The notes beneath the pieces are model-generated. The model made no database searches and was not told the DNA's origin. It worked only from the letters and a program-made list of their open reading frames with translations. The position numbers were made by a program, and so were the translations under genes. Positions 33,236 through 42,625 of a DNA stretch of 64,000 nt are shown here, one piece after another (position 1 is the first letter of the stretch; the number at the start of each line of letters is the position of its first letter). This DNA is from Streptomyces griseochromogenes (GTDB lineage: Bacteria > Actinomycetota > Actinomycetes > Streptomycetales > Streptomycetaceae): NCBI RefSeq assembly GCF_001542625.1, contig NZ_CP016279.1, positions 1,674,001 to 1,738,000 on the forward strand. The letters run 5' to 3'.

Positions 33236-33821
33236 AGCCATGTCAGCCCACGACTACGACAGCCAGCTACTGGAGTCCGTCTCCGTCCGGCGGCGGCGCC
33301 TGCGCGACGCCGTGCTGTTCGGTGGGCTGCGGCAGCGGCGTACCGTCGACGAGCGGCTGGGCAAGGCGTTTGCGGGTGTAGTGATCGCTGCGGTGATGTG
33401 TGCCGGGTGCGTGGGGTGGTCGTTCGTTTCGCATCGGGTGGTCGGCGGGACGTCGAGTCCCTACGGGCCTTCGGCCACCGTGCCGGCCTCGCCCCCGGCC
33501 GAAACACCGACCAGCGCCTCCTCTGCCCGGTGATAGGTTCGAACACGTGATAGCTACGGGGGCATCGAGCCGTACTGGACTGGCGTTGAGCCGGGTCACA
33601 CTGGTGGGGGAGCATCGGCGGGTCGACCTTGTGCTGCCGTCGCAGGAGCCGATCGGGCTGCTGCTTCCGGAAGTGATGCGGCTGCTGGGCGATCAGGTGA
33701 GTGCGCGTCCGCAAACGCGTCATCTGGTGGCCGGTGACGGCAGTGTCCTGGACCCGGACGATTCCCTGGAGTCGGCCGCCGTGGCGGATGGTGCCGTGCT
33801 GCGGCTCGTGCGCATCGAGGA
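33236..33821 (+). repeat. Direct repeat R2, copy b
   Basis: Counterpart of 22731-23316. Here orf97 has a proper AAGGAG and eccD continues to full length, so this is the functional copy. Confidence 0.95.
33240..33533 (+). CDS. T7SS-linked small single-pass membrane protein (orf97 copy b)
   Basis: 97 residues with AAGGAG eight bases before ATG 33240. A basic cytoplasmic N terminus is followed by one membrane helix and a Pro/Ser/Thr-rich outer tail. It lies 13 bases before eccD and is probably an accessory subunit of the secretion membrane complex. It has no motif of EccB or EccE that I can see. Confidence 0.75.
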   Translation: MSAHDYDSQLLESVSVRRRRLRDAVLFGGLRQRRTVDERLGKAFAGVVIAAVMCAGCVGWSFVSHRVVGGTSSPYGPSATVPASPPAETPTSASSAR

Positions 33822-34896
33822 CGCGCCCTCCGCTCCCGTCGTACACGACGTGACCGACGAAGCCGCCGACGATCTCGATGTGCGGGCCTGGCGGTGGGGG
33901 CCCGCGGCGCGGCGCGTCGTCGCCGGGAACGCGACGGTCGGGTGGGCACTGGCCGCCTGCTTCCTCGCGCGGCAGGAGTTCGCCGCGCAGACCGTGGGCG
34001 CCGTGCTGGTCGTTGCCGCCCTCCTCGGCGCGGCCGCCGGTGCGGTGCTCGGCCGGGCCGGACTGCGTGGACTCGCCGGCACGCTCGTCGTCACCGGTGG
34101 CGTGCTGGGTGTGTTCGGGGCGTGGAGCCTCGGAGATGCCCATGGCTGGTCGGGTTCGGTGCGACTCGCCACCGTCGTCGGAGCACTCGCCGTCGCCCTG
34201 CTGCTGCTCGGATGGTGCTCGCCGCTGGGACGTGGTGGTGTCTTCGGGGCTGCCGCGCTCGTCGGGGGCGGGGCGTGCTGGGAGGCCGCGCTCGCCTTTC
34301 AGCCGGCGGGGCGGGCCGGTGCGCTGCTCGCCGTCGTTTCGGTGCTGGTCCTGGGGCTGCTGCCTCGGTTCGCGCTGATGGCGTCGGGGCTCGCGGGGCT
34401 CGACGACCGGCGCTCGGGCGGCTCGTCCGTGAGCCGCTATCAGGTGTCGACGGCGCTCGCCGCCACGCACCGCGGGCTCGCCCTCGCGACGGTCGTGACG
34501 GCGGTGTCCGCCGCCGTCGCCGCCGTGCTCGTACTGCGTACGGCGATGGTGTGGACGGTGCTGCTGGCCGTGGCCGTCGCGCTGGTGCTCGCGCTGCGGG
34601 CGCGGGCGTATCCCCTGGTCCCTGAGGTCGTCGCGTTGCTCGTGGGGGCCGGGGCGGTCGGGGTCCGGCTGGCCTGGGTGTGGATGGAGAGGTCCGGTGC
34701 GGCCGGGCCGCTCACCGCGCTTGTGGTGCTGGCGCTCGTTCCGCTGGCCGTCCTTGTGGTGCAGCCGCCCGAGCATGTGCGGGTGCGCTTGCGCCGGTTC
34801 GGCGACGTGGTCGAGTCGGTCGGGGTGATTGCGCTGTTCCCGCTGGTGATCGGCGTCTTCGGGGTGTACGGGCGGCTGCTCGGCACCTTCGCGTGA
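33547..34896 (+). CDS. eccD: T7SS membrane core protein EccD
   Basis: 449 residues: an N-terminal ubiquitin-like (YukD) domain to about residue 95 (VTLVGEHRRVDLVLPSQEPI, DSLESAAVADGAVLRLVR), a linker, then about eleven membrane helices. EccD dimers form most of the membrane part of the T7SS channel. GTG 33547 is the start, 13 bases after orf97. It heads the secretion-machine operon eccD, espI-like, eccC, DUF6177. Confidence 0.88.
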   Translation: MIATGASSRTGLALSRVTLVGEHRRVDLVLPSQEPIGLLLPEVMRLLGDQVSARPQTRHLVAGDGSVLDPDDSLESAAVADGAVLRLVRIEDAPSAPVVHDVTDEAADDLDVRAWRWGPAARRVVAGNATVGWALAACFLARQEFAAQTVGAVLVVAALLGAAAGAVLGRAGLRGLAGTLVVTGGVLGVFGAWSLGDAHGWSGSVRLATVVGALAVALLLLGWCSPLGRGGVFGAAALVGGGACWEAALAFQPAGRAGALLAVVSVLVLGLLPRFALMASGLAGLDDRRSGGSSVSRYQVSTALAATHRGLALATVVTAVSAAVAAVLVLRTAMVWTVLLAVAVALVLALRARAYPLVPEVVALLVGAGAVGVRLAWVWMERSGAAGPLTALVVLALVPLAVLVVQPPEHVRVRLRRFGDVVESVGVIALFPLVIGVFGVYGRLLGTFA

Positions 34897-34927
34897 CCGT
34901 GACCGTGAGGCGGCAGGGACGGTAGGG

Positions 34928-36337
34928 ATGAATCGGGCTCAGGGCGGCTGGCAGGACGAGGTGCTGCGGGAACTGCGGGGTGGGGGCGGCGCGTCGGCGT
35001 CGTCCGCTGCGGAGCACGCGGATGCGGGTGACGTCGCGGAGCGCGCCGCTTCGGCGGAGCAGGAGGAGACGGCGCGTGCCAAGGCCCCGCTCCCGGTCCG
35101 GCACCCCGACGAACAGCGGCGCAACCCCGGGCAGCCGCAGCTCCCGGGCACGGCGACAGCAGCACCCCTCGGTGACGTACCGCTGCAGCAGCCCCGGCAT
35201 CCGGCGCCGTTGCCGGAGAACGTGCCGCAGCCCCGGCTCCCCGATCCGGCCCCCACCGCTCCGGGAACACACGCGCCCGTTCCCGACCAGCGCATGAACG
35301 CCCAAGAGCAGGACGTCCCGCCCGACCGCCCCGCCGCGCCCTCCGCTGCCCGGCCGCCCAAGGGGAGTGGCACACCAGCGGTCCGCCCCCGCCCCGGCAC
35401 CCCCGCCCTCCCCTTCCCCACCCCCGAGTCCGTCCCCACCGTCGACCCGAGGCTCGCCCTCGCGATGGGCAAGCCCGTGCACGGGGACTCCATGGCGCGG
35501 CGCACCGGAAAATCGATCCGGCGGCTCGCCTCCTCGGCGTCGCAGGAGGTCGCCGAGGAGACACGGATCGGGCGGGACCTGCAGCAGCCGGTCACCACCG
35601 GACGGGTCATCGCCGTCACATCCATCCGGGGCGGCGTCGGCAAGACGACGGTCGCCGCGCTGCTCGCCCGTACGTTCAACCACTACCGGCACGATCCGGT
35701 GCTCGCGCTGGAGGCGGACGCCGCGCTCGGCACGCTGCCGGTGCGGATGGGCGCGGAGTCGGTGCGGTGGTCGTGCGCCGAGCTGGCTCAGATCCTCACT
35801 CCGACGATGCAACTCACGGACATCACCGGGTACTTGGTGCCGGTGGCGGACGGTGGCTGGCTGCTGCCCGCCAGCCAGGGGCGTGTCGGTGCCCCGCTGG
35901 ACATCCGCACCTACCGCAGGGTGACGCTCGCGCTGCGCCGCTATTTCGCCGTGACGGTCGTGGACTGCGAGACGCTGCCCGGGGAGGTGGCCCGTACCGC
36001 GATGGACACCGCGCACGCCCGCGTGGTGGTCGCTCCGCTCACCGCCGAGGGCGTCGGCGGTACGCGTGTCGTCCTCGACTGGCTCGGCCAGTTGCCGCAC
36101 GAGGCCCTCGCGTCCACCGTCGTCGCCCTCACCTCGGGCACGCCCGATCCGAACCTCGACCTGAAGACGGCCACAGCGCATCTGCGCGAGACAGGGGTCA
36201 CGATCGTGCACCTGCCCTACGACCGGCATCTCGCGGCCGGCGGGCCCATCCGTACGGAGCTGCTCGGCTCGGCCACGCGCCGCGGGGCCACACAGCTCGC
36301 GGCGGAGGCGCTGCGGCGGGCGGTGCGGGTCCGATGA
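34928..36337 (+). CDS. EspI-like MinD/ParA-type P-loop ATPase
   Basis: 469 residues. Residues 1-190 are disordered and rich in Pro, Ala and Arg. From about residue 225 a MinD-type ATPase domain begins with a deviant Walker A (SIRGGVGKTTVAALLART), then LALEADAALGTLPVRMG and VVDCETLPGEVARTAMDTAHA. This resembles EspI of mycobacterial ESX-1, which regulates secretion with ATP level. Its stop overlaps eccC by four bases, so the two are made together. Confidence 0.85.
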   Translation: MNRAQGGWQDEVLRELRGGGGASASSAAEHADAGDVAERAASAEQEETARAKAPLPVRHPDEQRRNPGQPQLPGTATAAPLGDVPLQQPRHPAPLPENVPQPRLPDPAPTAPGTHAPVPDQRMNAQEQDVPPDRPAAPSAARPPKGSGTPAVRPRPGTPALPFPTPESVPTVDPRLALAMGKPVHGDSMARRTGKSIRRLASSASQEVAEETRIGRDLQQPVTTGRVIAVTSIRGGVGKTTVAALLARTFNHYRHDPVLALEADAALGTLPVRMGAESVRWSCAELAQILTPTMQLTDITGYLVPVADGGWLLPASQGRVGAPLDIRTYRRVTLALRRYFAVTVVDCETLPGEVARTAMDTAHARVVVAPLTAEGVGGTRVVLDWLGQLPHEALASTVVALTSGTPDPNLDLKTATAHLRETGVTIVHLPYDRHLAAGGPIRTELLGSATRRGATQLAAEALRRAVRVR

Positions 36338-39300
36338 CGCAGCTTCTGGTCCACCGCCCGGCCCGGGCCACCCGCCCGCTGCCGCCGGCCGAGGCGCGCA
36401 CCATCGAGCCGCCGCCGAACCTGCCCGAGGGCAAGACGGGCACGGCCGCCACGGCGCTGTTGCCGATGGCCGGTGTCATGTCGTCCGTGGTGATGATGAC
36501 GGTCATCCGGTCCAGTCAGTTCGCGGGCCTGGGCGCCGTCGTGCTCGTCGTCGCGCTGCTCGGCGCCGTGGCGCTGTTCCTGTCGCAGCGCGGCAAGGCG
36601 CAGCGGCAGCGGCGTGTGCAACGGGAACGGTATCTGGAGTATCTGGAGGAACTGCGCGAGGAGCTGGGCGCGGACGAGCGTGAACGGCGGCGCGCAGCAC
36701 GCGAGCTGAATCCTCCGCCGTCGGCTTTGTACGACCTGGTGCGCGATCCGGCGCGGCTGTGGGAACGGCGGCGTACGGACGCCGACTTCCTGCGGGTACG
36801 GGTCGGCGTCGGTGACGTGCCGGTGCAGGACATGGTGGTCGGGCAGAGCCCGGCGGGCGGGGTGCTCACGCCCCCGGACCCGTTCATGCTGAACGAGGCC
36901 CGGGCGCTGCAGGCCCGGTTCGTGACCGTCGCCGGCCATCCGCTGACGGTGCCGCTGGACCGTGCGGGCAACGTGAGCGTGGTCGGGGAGCGCGAGGGCG
37001 TGCTGCGGGTCGCGCGGGCGCTGCTGGTGCAGGCCGCCGTCACGCACGCGCCCGACGACCTGGCGCTCGCGCTCGGCGTGCCCGGGGAGCGTATGGGGGA
37101 GTGGGAGTGGGCGAAGTGGCTGCCGCACGTCCTCGATCCGGACGAGCAGGACGGGCCGGTGGCCGCCCGCCGTATCGCGCCCGGTCTCGCGCAGCTGGCG
37201 CGCGTCATCGGCGCGGACCTGAAGAAGCGTTCCTCGTACGCCGCCGAGGTGCGGCGCGGCCTCTCCGACCGTTCGGCACTGAGCCTCGGCAGCCGACTGC
37301 TCGTGGTCAGTGACGAGTACGGCGACAACGCCGCCGAGCTGCCTCGTCCGGACACGGCCGTGGACCTCGGTGACATGGGGGTGACCGTGCTGCATCTGCT
37401 CGCCGAGCAGGTGCACGAGCCCGACCAGGTGTCGGTGCGGATCACCGTCGACGGCGAGCGGGTCGTGGTCGAGGATCTGCGGGGCGAGCGTGTCGTGCAG
37501 GTCGCGGGTGTCCCTGATCCGGTGGGCGCCGGGGCGGCCGAGGGGCTCGCACGGATGCTCGCGCCGCTGCGTCTGTCTCCCGAGTCGGCCGCCGAGGGCA
37601 CGCCGGTGTCCGGCCCCGTGGACTTCCCGGAACTGCTCGGCATCGATGATCCGGCCGCCCTGGACCTGGGGCGGCAGTGGGCGCGGCGCGGCGAACGTGA
37701 CTTCCTGCGGGTGCCGATCGGGCTGGACGACCGGCACGAACCGGTCCTGCTCGACCTGAAGGAGTCGTCCGAACTCGGCATGGGGCCGCACGGGCTGTGC
37801 GTCGGCGCGACCGGTTCCGGCAAGAGCGAGCTGCTGCGCACCCTGGTGCTCGCGCTGGTGACGACGCATCCGCCCGAGGACCTCGCGATGGTGCTCGTCG
37901 ACTACAAGGGCGGCGCCACCTTCGCCCCGTTCACGGCTCTGCCGCATGTGGCGGGTGTCATCACGAACCTGGAGAACCAGGCCGGCCTCGTCGAGCGCGT
38001 GCACACCTCGCTGGCCGGTGAGATCAAGCGCCGCCAGCAGGTCCTGAAGGACGCGGGCAACATCGCCGACATCGGGCACTACCGGGCGCTGCGCGACACC
38101 GGGCGACCGGACCTCGAACCGCTCCCGCATCTGTTCGTCGTCATCGACGAGTTCGGTGAACTCCTCACCGCCAAACCGGACTTCATCGACCTCTTCCTCT
38201 CCATCGGCCGGATCGGCCGCTCCATCGGCGTGCATCTGCTGCTGTCCAGCCAGCGCATCGAGGGCGGCAAGCTGAAGGGCCTGGAGACGTATCTGTCGTA
38301 CCGGCTCGGTCTGCGCACGTTCTCGGCCGACGAGTCGCGGACGGTTCTGGAGACCGCGGACGCCTTCAACCTGCCCCCGCTCCCCGGCTTCGGCTATCTG
38401 AAAGTCGACACGTCGACGTATACGCGGTTCAAGGCGGGCTTCGTCTCCGGCGCCTGGCGGGGACCCGTGGTGCGTGATGCGGCCGCTGCCGACGAGCCGC
38501 TGGCCTGGGCGTATCAGCCGTACAACACTCTGGCGGCGCCCGATCGGGTGGCCGGGGAGGACGCCGCCGTCACACCGCGCGAGCGGGACAGCGGACCCAC
38601 TGTCCTGTCCGCCGTGGTGGAGCAGCTCGTGGGCGCGGCGGAGCCGGTGCGCAGGATCTGGCTGCCGCCGCTGCCCGACGCGGTGACGCTGACCGGGGCG
38701 GCCGGGCCGGTGCAGGCATCGGCGGACGGGATACGACTCGCCGACCGGGACGGGCCGTTGCGGGTTCCGCTCGGCGTGCTCGACGAGCCCGCGCGGCAGT
38801 GGCAGGGCCGGTGGGTGCACGATCTGGACACGGCCGGCGGGCACACGGCCGTCATCGGCGGTCCCCAGTCCGGCAAGACCACGCTGCTGCGCACTCTGGC
38901 CCTGTCCCTGGCCCTCACGCACACACCGCGCGAGGTCGCGATCTACGGACTCGACCTGGTCGGTGGCGGACTGGGAGCCCTGTCCGGTCTGCCGCACGTC
39001 GGCGGGATCGCCGGGCGCGCCGATCACGAGCGTGCCGCCCGCACGGTCGCCGAGGTGCGCGGCATGCTCGCCGAGCGCGAGGCCGTCTTCCGCGAGCACG
39101 GCATCGACTCCGTCGACCAGCTGCGCCGCCTGCGCGCCGAGGGCCGCCTGCCGGGGCTCGGCTCCACGGACGTGGTGCTGCTCATCGACGGGTTCGGCGC
39201 GCTGCGCGAGGAGTTCGCCGAGCTGGACGACGCGGTGGCCGAACTCCTCAAACGCGGCAGTGGCTACGGCATCCACGTCGTTGCGGGCATGCTCCGCTGG

Positions 39301-40341
39301 AACGACGTGCGCATCGCCGCCCAGTCGATGTTCGGCACTCGGATCGAACTGCGGCTCAACGACCCCGCCGACTCCTCCGTCGACCGCAAGCTGTCCGAGA
39401 CCCTGTCGGCCGACACCCCCGGCCGGGCCCTCACCGACGGCAGGCTGTTCGCGCACGTCGCCCTGCCGCGCCTGGACGCGCTCGCCTCGACGGCGGACCT
39501 GGGACCGGCCCTCGAAGACGCCGCGCACTCCCTGCGGGCCGCCTGGCACGGTGAACCGGCCGCTCCCGTACGCGTCCTGCCCACGCGGCTGCCCGCGGGG
39601 CGCCTGCCCTCCACCGCCGCCGTCCCGCACGCCGTGCCGGTCGGAGTCGACCAGGACTCCCTGTCCCCGGCCGTCCTCGACCTGTTCGGCGCCGACCAGC
39701 ACCTCCTGGTCCTGGGCGACAACGAGTGCGGCAAGACGAACCTCCTCAAGCTGATCTCCCGCGCGCTCGTCGACCGTTACGGCGAGGACGAACTGGTCTT
39801 CGGCGTCTTCGACCCACGGCGCGGCCTTCGCGGTGCGATCCCGGAGCCGTACCGCGGCGGTTACGCGCACAACGCGAAGCTGTCCGGCGCGCTCGCCACC
39901 GGCATCGCGACCGAACTGGAGAAAAGGCTCCCGGAAACCGCCGATCCTGACGCCATGAACGACGAACCGGCCTTCACCGGGCCGCGGATCGTGATCCTCG
40001 TCGACGACTACGACATCCTCACCACGGCGGGCGGGCAGCCCCTCGCCCCGTTCCTGCCGTACATCTCCTCGGCCCAGGACATCGGACTGCACTTCGTCGT
40101 CGCGCGCCGCGTGGCGGGCGCCTCGCGCGCCCTGTACGAGCCGTTCCTGACGACCTTGCGCGAGACCGGCGCGACAGCGCTCGTGATGACGGGGGACCGC
40201 ACGGAGGGTCAGCTCTTCCCGGGGCTGTACGCCAGTGCACAGCCGCCGGGCCGGGGCACTCTCGTGCGTCGCGGCCGCCGCCACCAGTTGATCCAGACGG
40301 CCCTCGCGGCTGAGACCGACCCCATGGAGACCCCGGCGTGA
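36334..40341 (+). CDS. eccC: T7SS motor ATPase EccC (fused EccCa-EccCb)
   Basis: 1335 residues. Two membrane helices near the N terminus (TALLPMAGVMSSVVMMTVI, LGAVVLVVALLGAVALFL), a DUF domain, then three FtsK/SpoIIIE ATPase domains with Walker A at about 489 (GATGSGKSELL), 841 (GGPQSGKTTLL) and 1128 (GDNECGKTNLL). The first has a full Walker B (LFVVIDEFGELL); the second and third have LLIDGFGAL and VILVDDYDIL. EccC recognises Esx substrates and drives export. Both halves are fused, as in most Streptomyces. Confidence 0.93.
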   Translation: MTQLLVHRPARATRPLPPAEARTIEPPPNLPEGKTGTAATALLPMAGVMSSVVMMTVIRSSQFAGLGAVVLVVALLGAVALFLSQRGKAQRQRRVQRERYLEYLEELREELGADERERRRAARELNPPPSALYDLVRDPARLWERRRTDADFLRVRVGVGDVPVQDMVVGQSPAGGVLTPPDPFMLNEARALQARFVTVAGHPLTVPLDRAGNVSVVGEREGVLRVARALLVQAAVTHAPDDLALALGVPGERMGEWEWAKWLPHVLDPDEQDGPVAARRIAPGLAQLARVIGADLKKRSSYAAEVRRGLSDRSALSLGSRLLVVSDEYGDNAAELPRPDTAVDLGDMGVTVLHLLAEQVHEPDQVSVRITVDGERVVVEDLRGERVVQVAGVPDPVGAGAAEGLARMLAPLRLSPESAAEGTPVSGPVDFPELLGIDDPAALDLGRQWARRGERDFLRVPIGLDDRHEPVLLDLKESSELGMGPHGLCVGATGSGKSELLRTLVLALVTTHPPEDLAMVLVDYKGGATFAPFTALPHVAGVITNLENQAGLVERVHTSLAGEIKRRQQVLKDAGNIADIGHYRALRDTGRPDLEPLPHLFVVIDEFGELLTAKPDFIDLFLSIGRIGRSIGVHLLLSSQRIEGGKLKGLETYLSYRLGLRTFSADESRTVLETADAFNLPPLPGFGYLKVDTSTYTRFKAGFVSGAWRGPVVRDAAAADEPLAWAYQPYNTLAAPDRVAGEDAAVTPRERDSGPTVLSAVVEQLVGAAEPVRRIWLPPLPDAVTLTGAAGPVQASADGIRLADRDGPLRVPLGVLDEPARQWQGRWVHDLDTAGGHTAVIGGPQSGKTTLLRTLALSLALTHTPREVAIYGLDLVGGGLGALSGLPHVGGIAGRADHERAARTVAEVRGMLAEREAVFREHGIDSVDQLRRLRAEGRLPGLGSTDVVLLIDGFGALREEFAELDDAVAELLKRGSGYGIHVVAGMLRWNDVRIAAQSMFGTRIELRLNDPADSSVDRKLSETLSADTPGRALTDGRLFAHVALPRLDALASTADLGPALEDAAHSLRAAWHGEPAAPVRVLPTRLPAGRLPSTAAVPHAVPVGVDQDSLSPAVLDLFGADQHLLVLGDNECGKTNLLKLISRALVDRYGEDELVFGVFDPRRGLRGAIPEPYRGGYAHNAKLSGALATGIATELEKRLPETADPDAMNDEPAFTGPRIVILVDDYDILTTAGGQPLAPFLPYISSAQDIGLHFVVARRVAGASRALYEPFLTTLRETGATALVMTGDRTEGQLFPGLYASAQPPGRGTLVRRGRRHQLIQTALAAETDPMETPA

Positions 40342-41738
40342 CCAAGGACGTCATCGCGCTCACCCCGAAGATGCCCGACACCAGGTCGCTCCTGACAGGT
40401 CTGTACGCCGGCGGCCCCGAGCTGAACCTGACCGCCACCGACGACGGCGCGGTCATCCAGCTGACCACGGCGGCCGGTCTCCCGCTGGTCTCGGTCGAGG
40501 CCCCGGTGCTCGTCCACGTACCCGGCGAGGCCGAACGCCTCCTCGGCCCGCAACCGGCCGTGCCCGAGCCCCCGTTCTGGTGGACCGAGGCCCGGGCCTC
40601 CACGGCCGTCCCTGAGGCGGAATCCCTCGCCGGCTCCGTCTGCGGACGCCTGACGATGCTGCTCGGCGGAACCACCTGGCCACCCGAGGCGGCCCACACC
40701 GCACACGTCACCGTCCCCGACGACTCGGCCGAGGCGAACGTCTCGGCTCCCTCCTCGATTCTCCCCGCCGTCGACGTGCTGACCGACTCGACCGCCGTCG
40801 TCCTGGCCGACCGCCCCGTCGTCCCGCTCACCGCCTGGCTCTCGGACATCCTGCGCATCACCGCACAGGCGAACCGCGCACTCCACCTCGTCACCCCACC
40901 CCATGTGCGGCTCACCCTGCCCTTGCGCACCGCGCTCGGCGGCGCCCCCAACCGCTGGGTGATCCAGGACCCCGCGGGCGGCTACTACGACGGACTGTCG
41001 GGTGTCCGGCTCGCCTGGCGAGAGGGCACGTTCACGCCCGCTGCCGCCACCGCCTTCACCGCGACGGCCACACCCGCCGGACAGCGTCAGCTGACCGTCT
41101 CCTTCCGCACGGTGCACGAGGCCGCCGCCGACCTCGTCATCGGCCGGGGTCTGGAAGCCGCCTGGCGTCATCTCACCGGCGCACCGCCGGCCGGTTGGAG
41201 CACCGCGGAACCCGTCAATCTACCCTGGTCGACGCGCCGGTTGACCGATCTCGCCCGCGACCGGGCACCCGCTCCCACGCACCTCGTCGTCATCGGCGCG
41301 CCCCATCACCCCGCCATCGCCACGCACCGCATCACGCGCACCACCGCCGGTGTCGCCGAGGACACCGTCCTCACCCTCGGCCACGCCGACCCCGCCGACG
41401 TCCCTCTGGGCACCCTGGACTCCCTCGCCGCGCTGCTGGTCGAGGAACACGGCCTGACGACGATGCTCACCACCCTGCGCCACGCGCGCGCCGACCTCAC
41501 CCTGCCCGCACACCTGGAAGCCCCGCCCCTCCCGGTCTCCTTCACCCTCGGCCCACGCGACGTACGCACGATCGGCCTCGCCCACGCCCGCCGCCCACCC
41601 CTGGCCGCAAACCCGCGCCAACTCGGCTCCCCGGCGAATCCGGCGCTCCACTACCCCCTGGGCGACGGAACCGACGCCGAAGCCTGGACAGCGCTGCGGA
41701 TTCTCTCCGACCACCTCAGGAACGGCTCCGAGGCGTGA
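40338..41738 (+). CDS. DUF6177-family T7SS-associated protein
   Basis: 466 residues, start GTG overlapping the eccC stop by four bases. It is soluble and rich in Ala, Thr and Pro, with WWTEARAS, AHPTHLVVIG-type strands and a late LGPRDVRTIGLAHARRPPLA segment. I associate it with the DUF6177 family that follows eccC in streptomycete T7SS operons. Its role is unknown; there are no membrane helices, so it is not EccE. Its 3' end overlaps the convergent aldo-keto reductase by 23 bases. Confidence 0.75.
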   Translation: MTKDVIALTPKMPDTRSLLTGLYAGGPELNLTATDDGAVIQLTTAAGLPLVSVEAPVLVHVPGEAERLLGPQPAVPEPPFWWTEARASTAVPEAESLAGSVCGRLTMLLGGTTWPPEAAHTAHVTVPDDSAEANVSAPSSILPAVDVLTDSTAVVLADRPVVPLTAWLSDILRITAQANRALHLVTPPHVRLTLPLRTALGGAPNRWVIQDPAGGYYDGLSGVRLAWREGTFTPAAATAFTATATPAGQRQLTVSFRTVHEAAADLVIGRGLEAAWRHLTGAPPAGWSTAEPVNLPWSTRRLTDLARDRAPAPTHLVVIGAPHHPAIATHRITRTTAGVAEDTVLTLGHADPADVPLGTLDSLAALLVEEHGLTTMLTTLRHARADLTLPAHLEAPPLPVSFTLGPRDVRTIGLAHARRPPLAANPRQLGSPANPALHYPLGDGTDAEAWTALRILSDHLRNGSEA

Positions 41739-42624
41739 TCAGCGCTCCGTCCAAGCGGGCCAGTTCCTCCCCGCTCAGCACCAGATCCGCCCCCGACGCC
41801 GAATCCCGGACGGTCTCCGGACGGCTCGCCCCCGGGATCGGGATCACCGTCGGGGACTTCGCCGACAGCCAGGCGAGGCACACCTGTTGGGGACTGACCC
41901 GGCGCTCCCTCGCCACCTCGTGGAACGCGGCGAACCGTGCCGTGCCGTCCGCCGGCCCCGACGGGCCGTCCAGCGAGCTGCGGGAGATCCCGCCCAGCGG
42001 GCTCCAGGGCAGGAACGCCAGACCCAGTTCCGCGCACAGCCGCAGCTCCGGCTCGCTGCCCCGGGCCTCGGGGGAGTAGCGGTTCTGGACCGACACCAGG
42101 CGGTCGCCGAGGATCGCGCGGGCGCGGTGGATCTGGTCCGTGGTCACGTTGGAGAGGCCCGCCAGGCGGATCGTGCCCGCGTCCAGCAGCTCGCGCAGCG
42201 CGCCGACGGAGTCCTCGAAGGGCACGTCCGGGTCGGGCTTGTGCAACTGGTACAGGCCGATCGCCTCGACGCCGAGCCGCCTGCGGGAGGCCTCGGCGGC
42301 CGCCTTGAGGTGCCGGGGCGAGCCGGTCACCGTCCAGCTGCCGTCGGCCGGGCGGCCCCGGCCGCCCTTGGTGGCCACGAGCACGTCGTCCGTGGCACCG
42401 CCGTAGGCTGCGAGGGCGCGGGCCAGCAGGAGTTCGTTGTGGCCGGGGTCCTGGCCGGGCAGATGGTAGGAGTCGGCCGTGTCCAGCAGGGTCACGCCCG
42501 CGTCCAGCGCCGCGTGCACCGTGGCCAGGGCACGCGCCTCGTCCGGGCGGCCCTCGATGGACAGCGGCATGGCACCGAGCCCGACCGCGCTCATCCGGAC
42601 CCCGCCCAGCAACCGGTAGCGCAT
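41716..42624 (-). CDS. Aldo-keto reductase
   Basis: 302 residues with the AKR barrel signature: LLDTADSYHL (catalytic Asp and Tyr), ATKGG (Lys), YQLHKPD (His), and the C-terminal NADPH-binding IPIPGASRPETVRDS. It reduces carbonyls using NADPH; the substrate cannot be told from sequence. It is one base downstream of the epimerase gene and shares its operon. Confidence 0.9.
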   Translation of the reverse strand: MRYRLLGGVRMSAVGLGAMPLSIEGRPDEARALATVHAALDAGVTLLDTADSYHLPGQDPGHNELLLARALAAYGGATDDVLVATKGGRGRPADGSWTVTGSPRHLKAAAEASRRRLGVEAIGLYQLHKPDPDVPFEDSVGALRELLDAGTIRLAGLSNVTTDQIHRARAILGDRLVSVQNRYSPEARGSEPELRLCAELGLAFLPWSPLGGISRSSLDGPSGPADGTARFAAFHEVARERRVSPQQVCLAWLSAKSPTVIPIPGASRPETVRDSASGADLVLSGEELARLDGALITPRSRS

Positions 42625-42625
42625 G

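Noticed and set aside
41195..42079. Plus-strand frame across the end of DUF6177 and the aldo-keto reductase
   Set aside because: Arg/Pro/His-rich composition is typical of a shadow frame, and it contradicts two well-supported genes.
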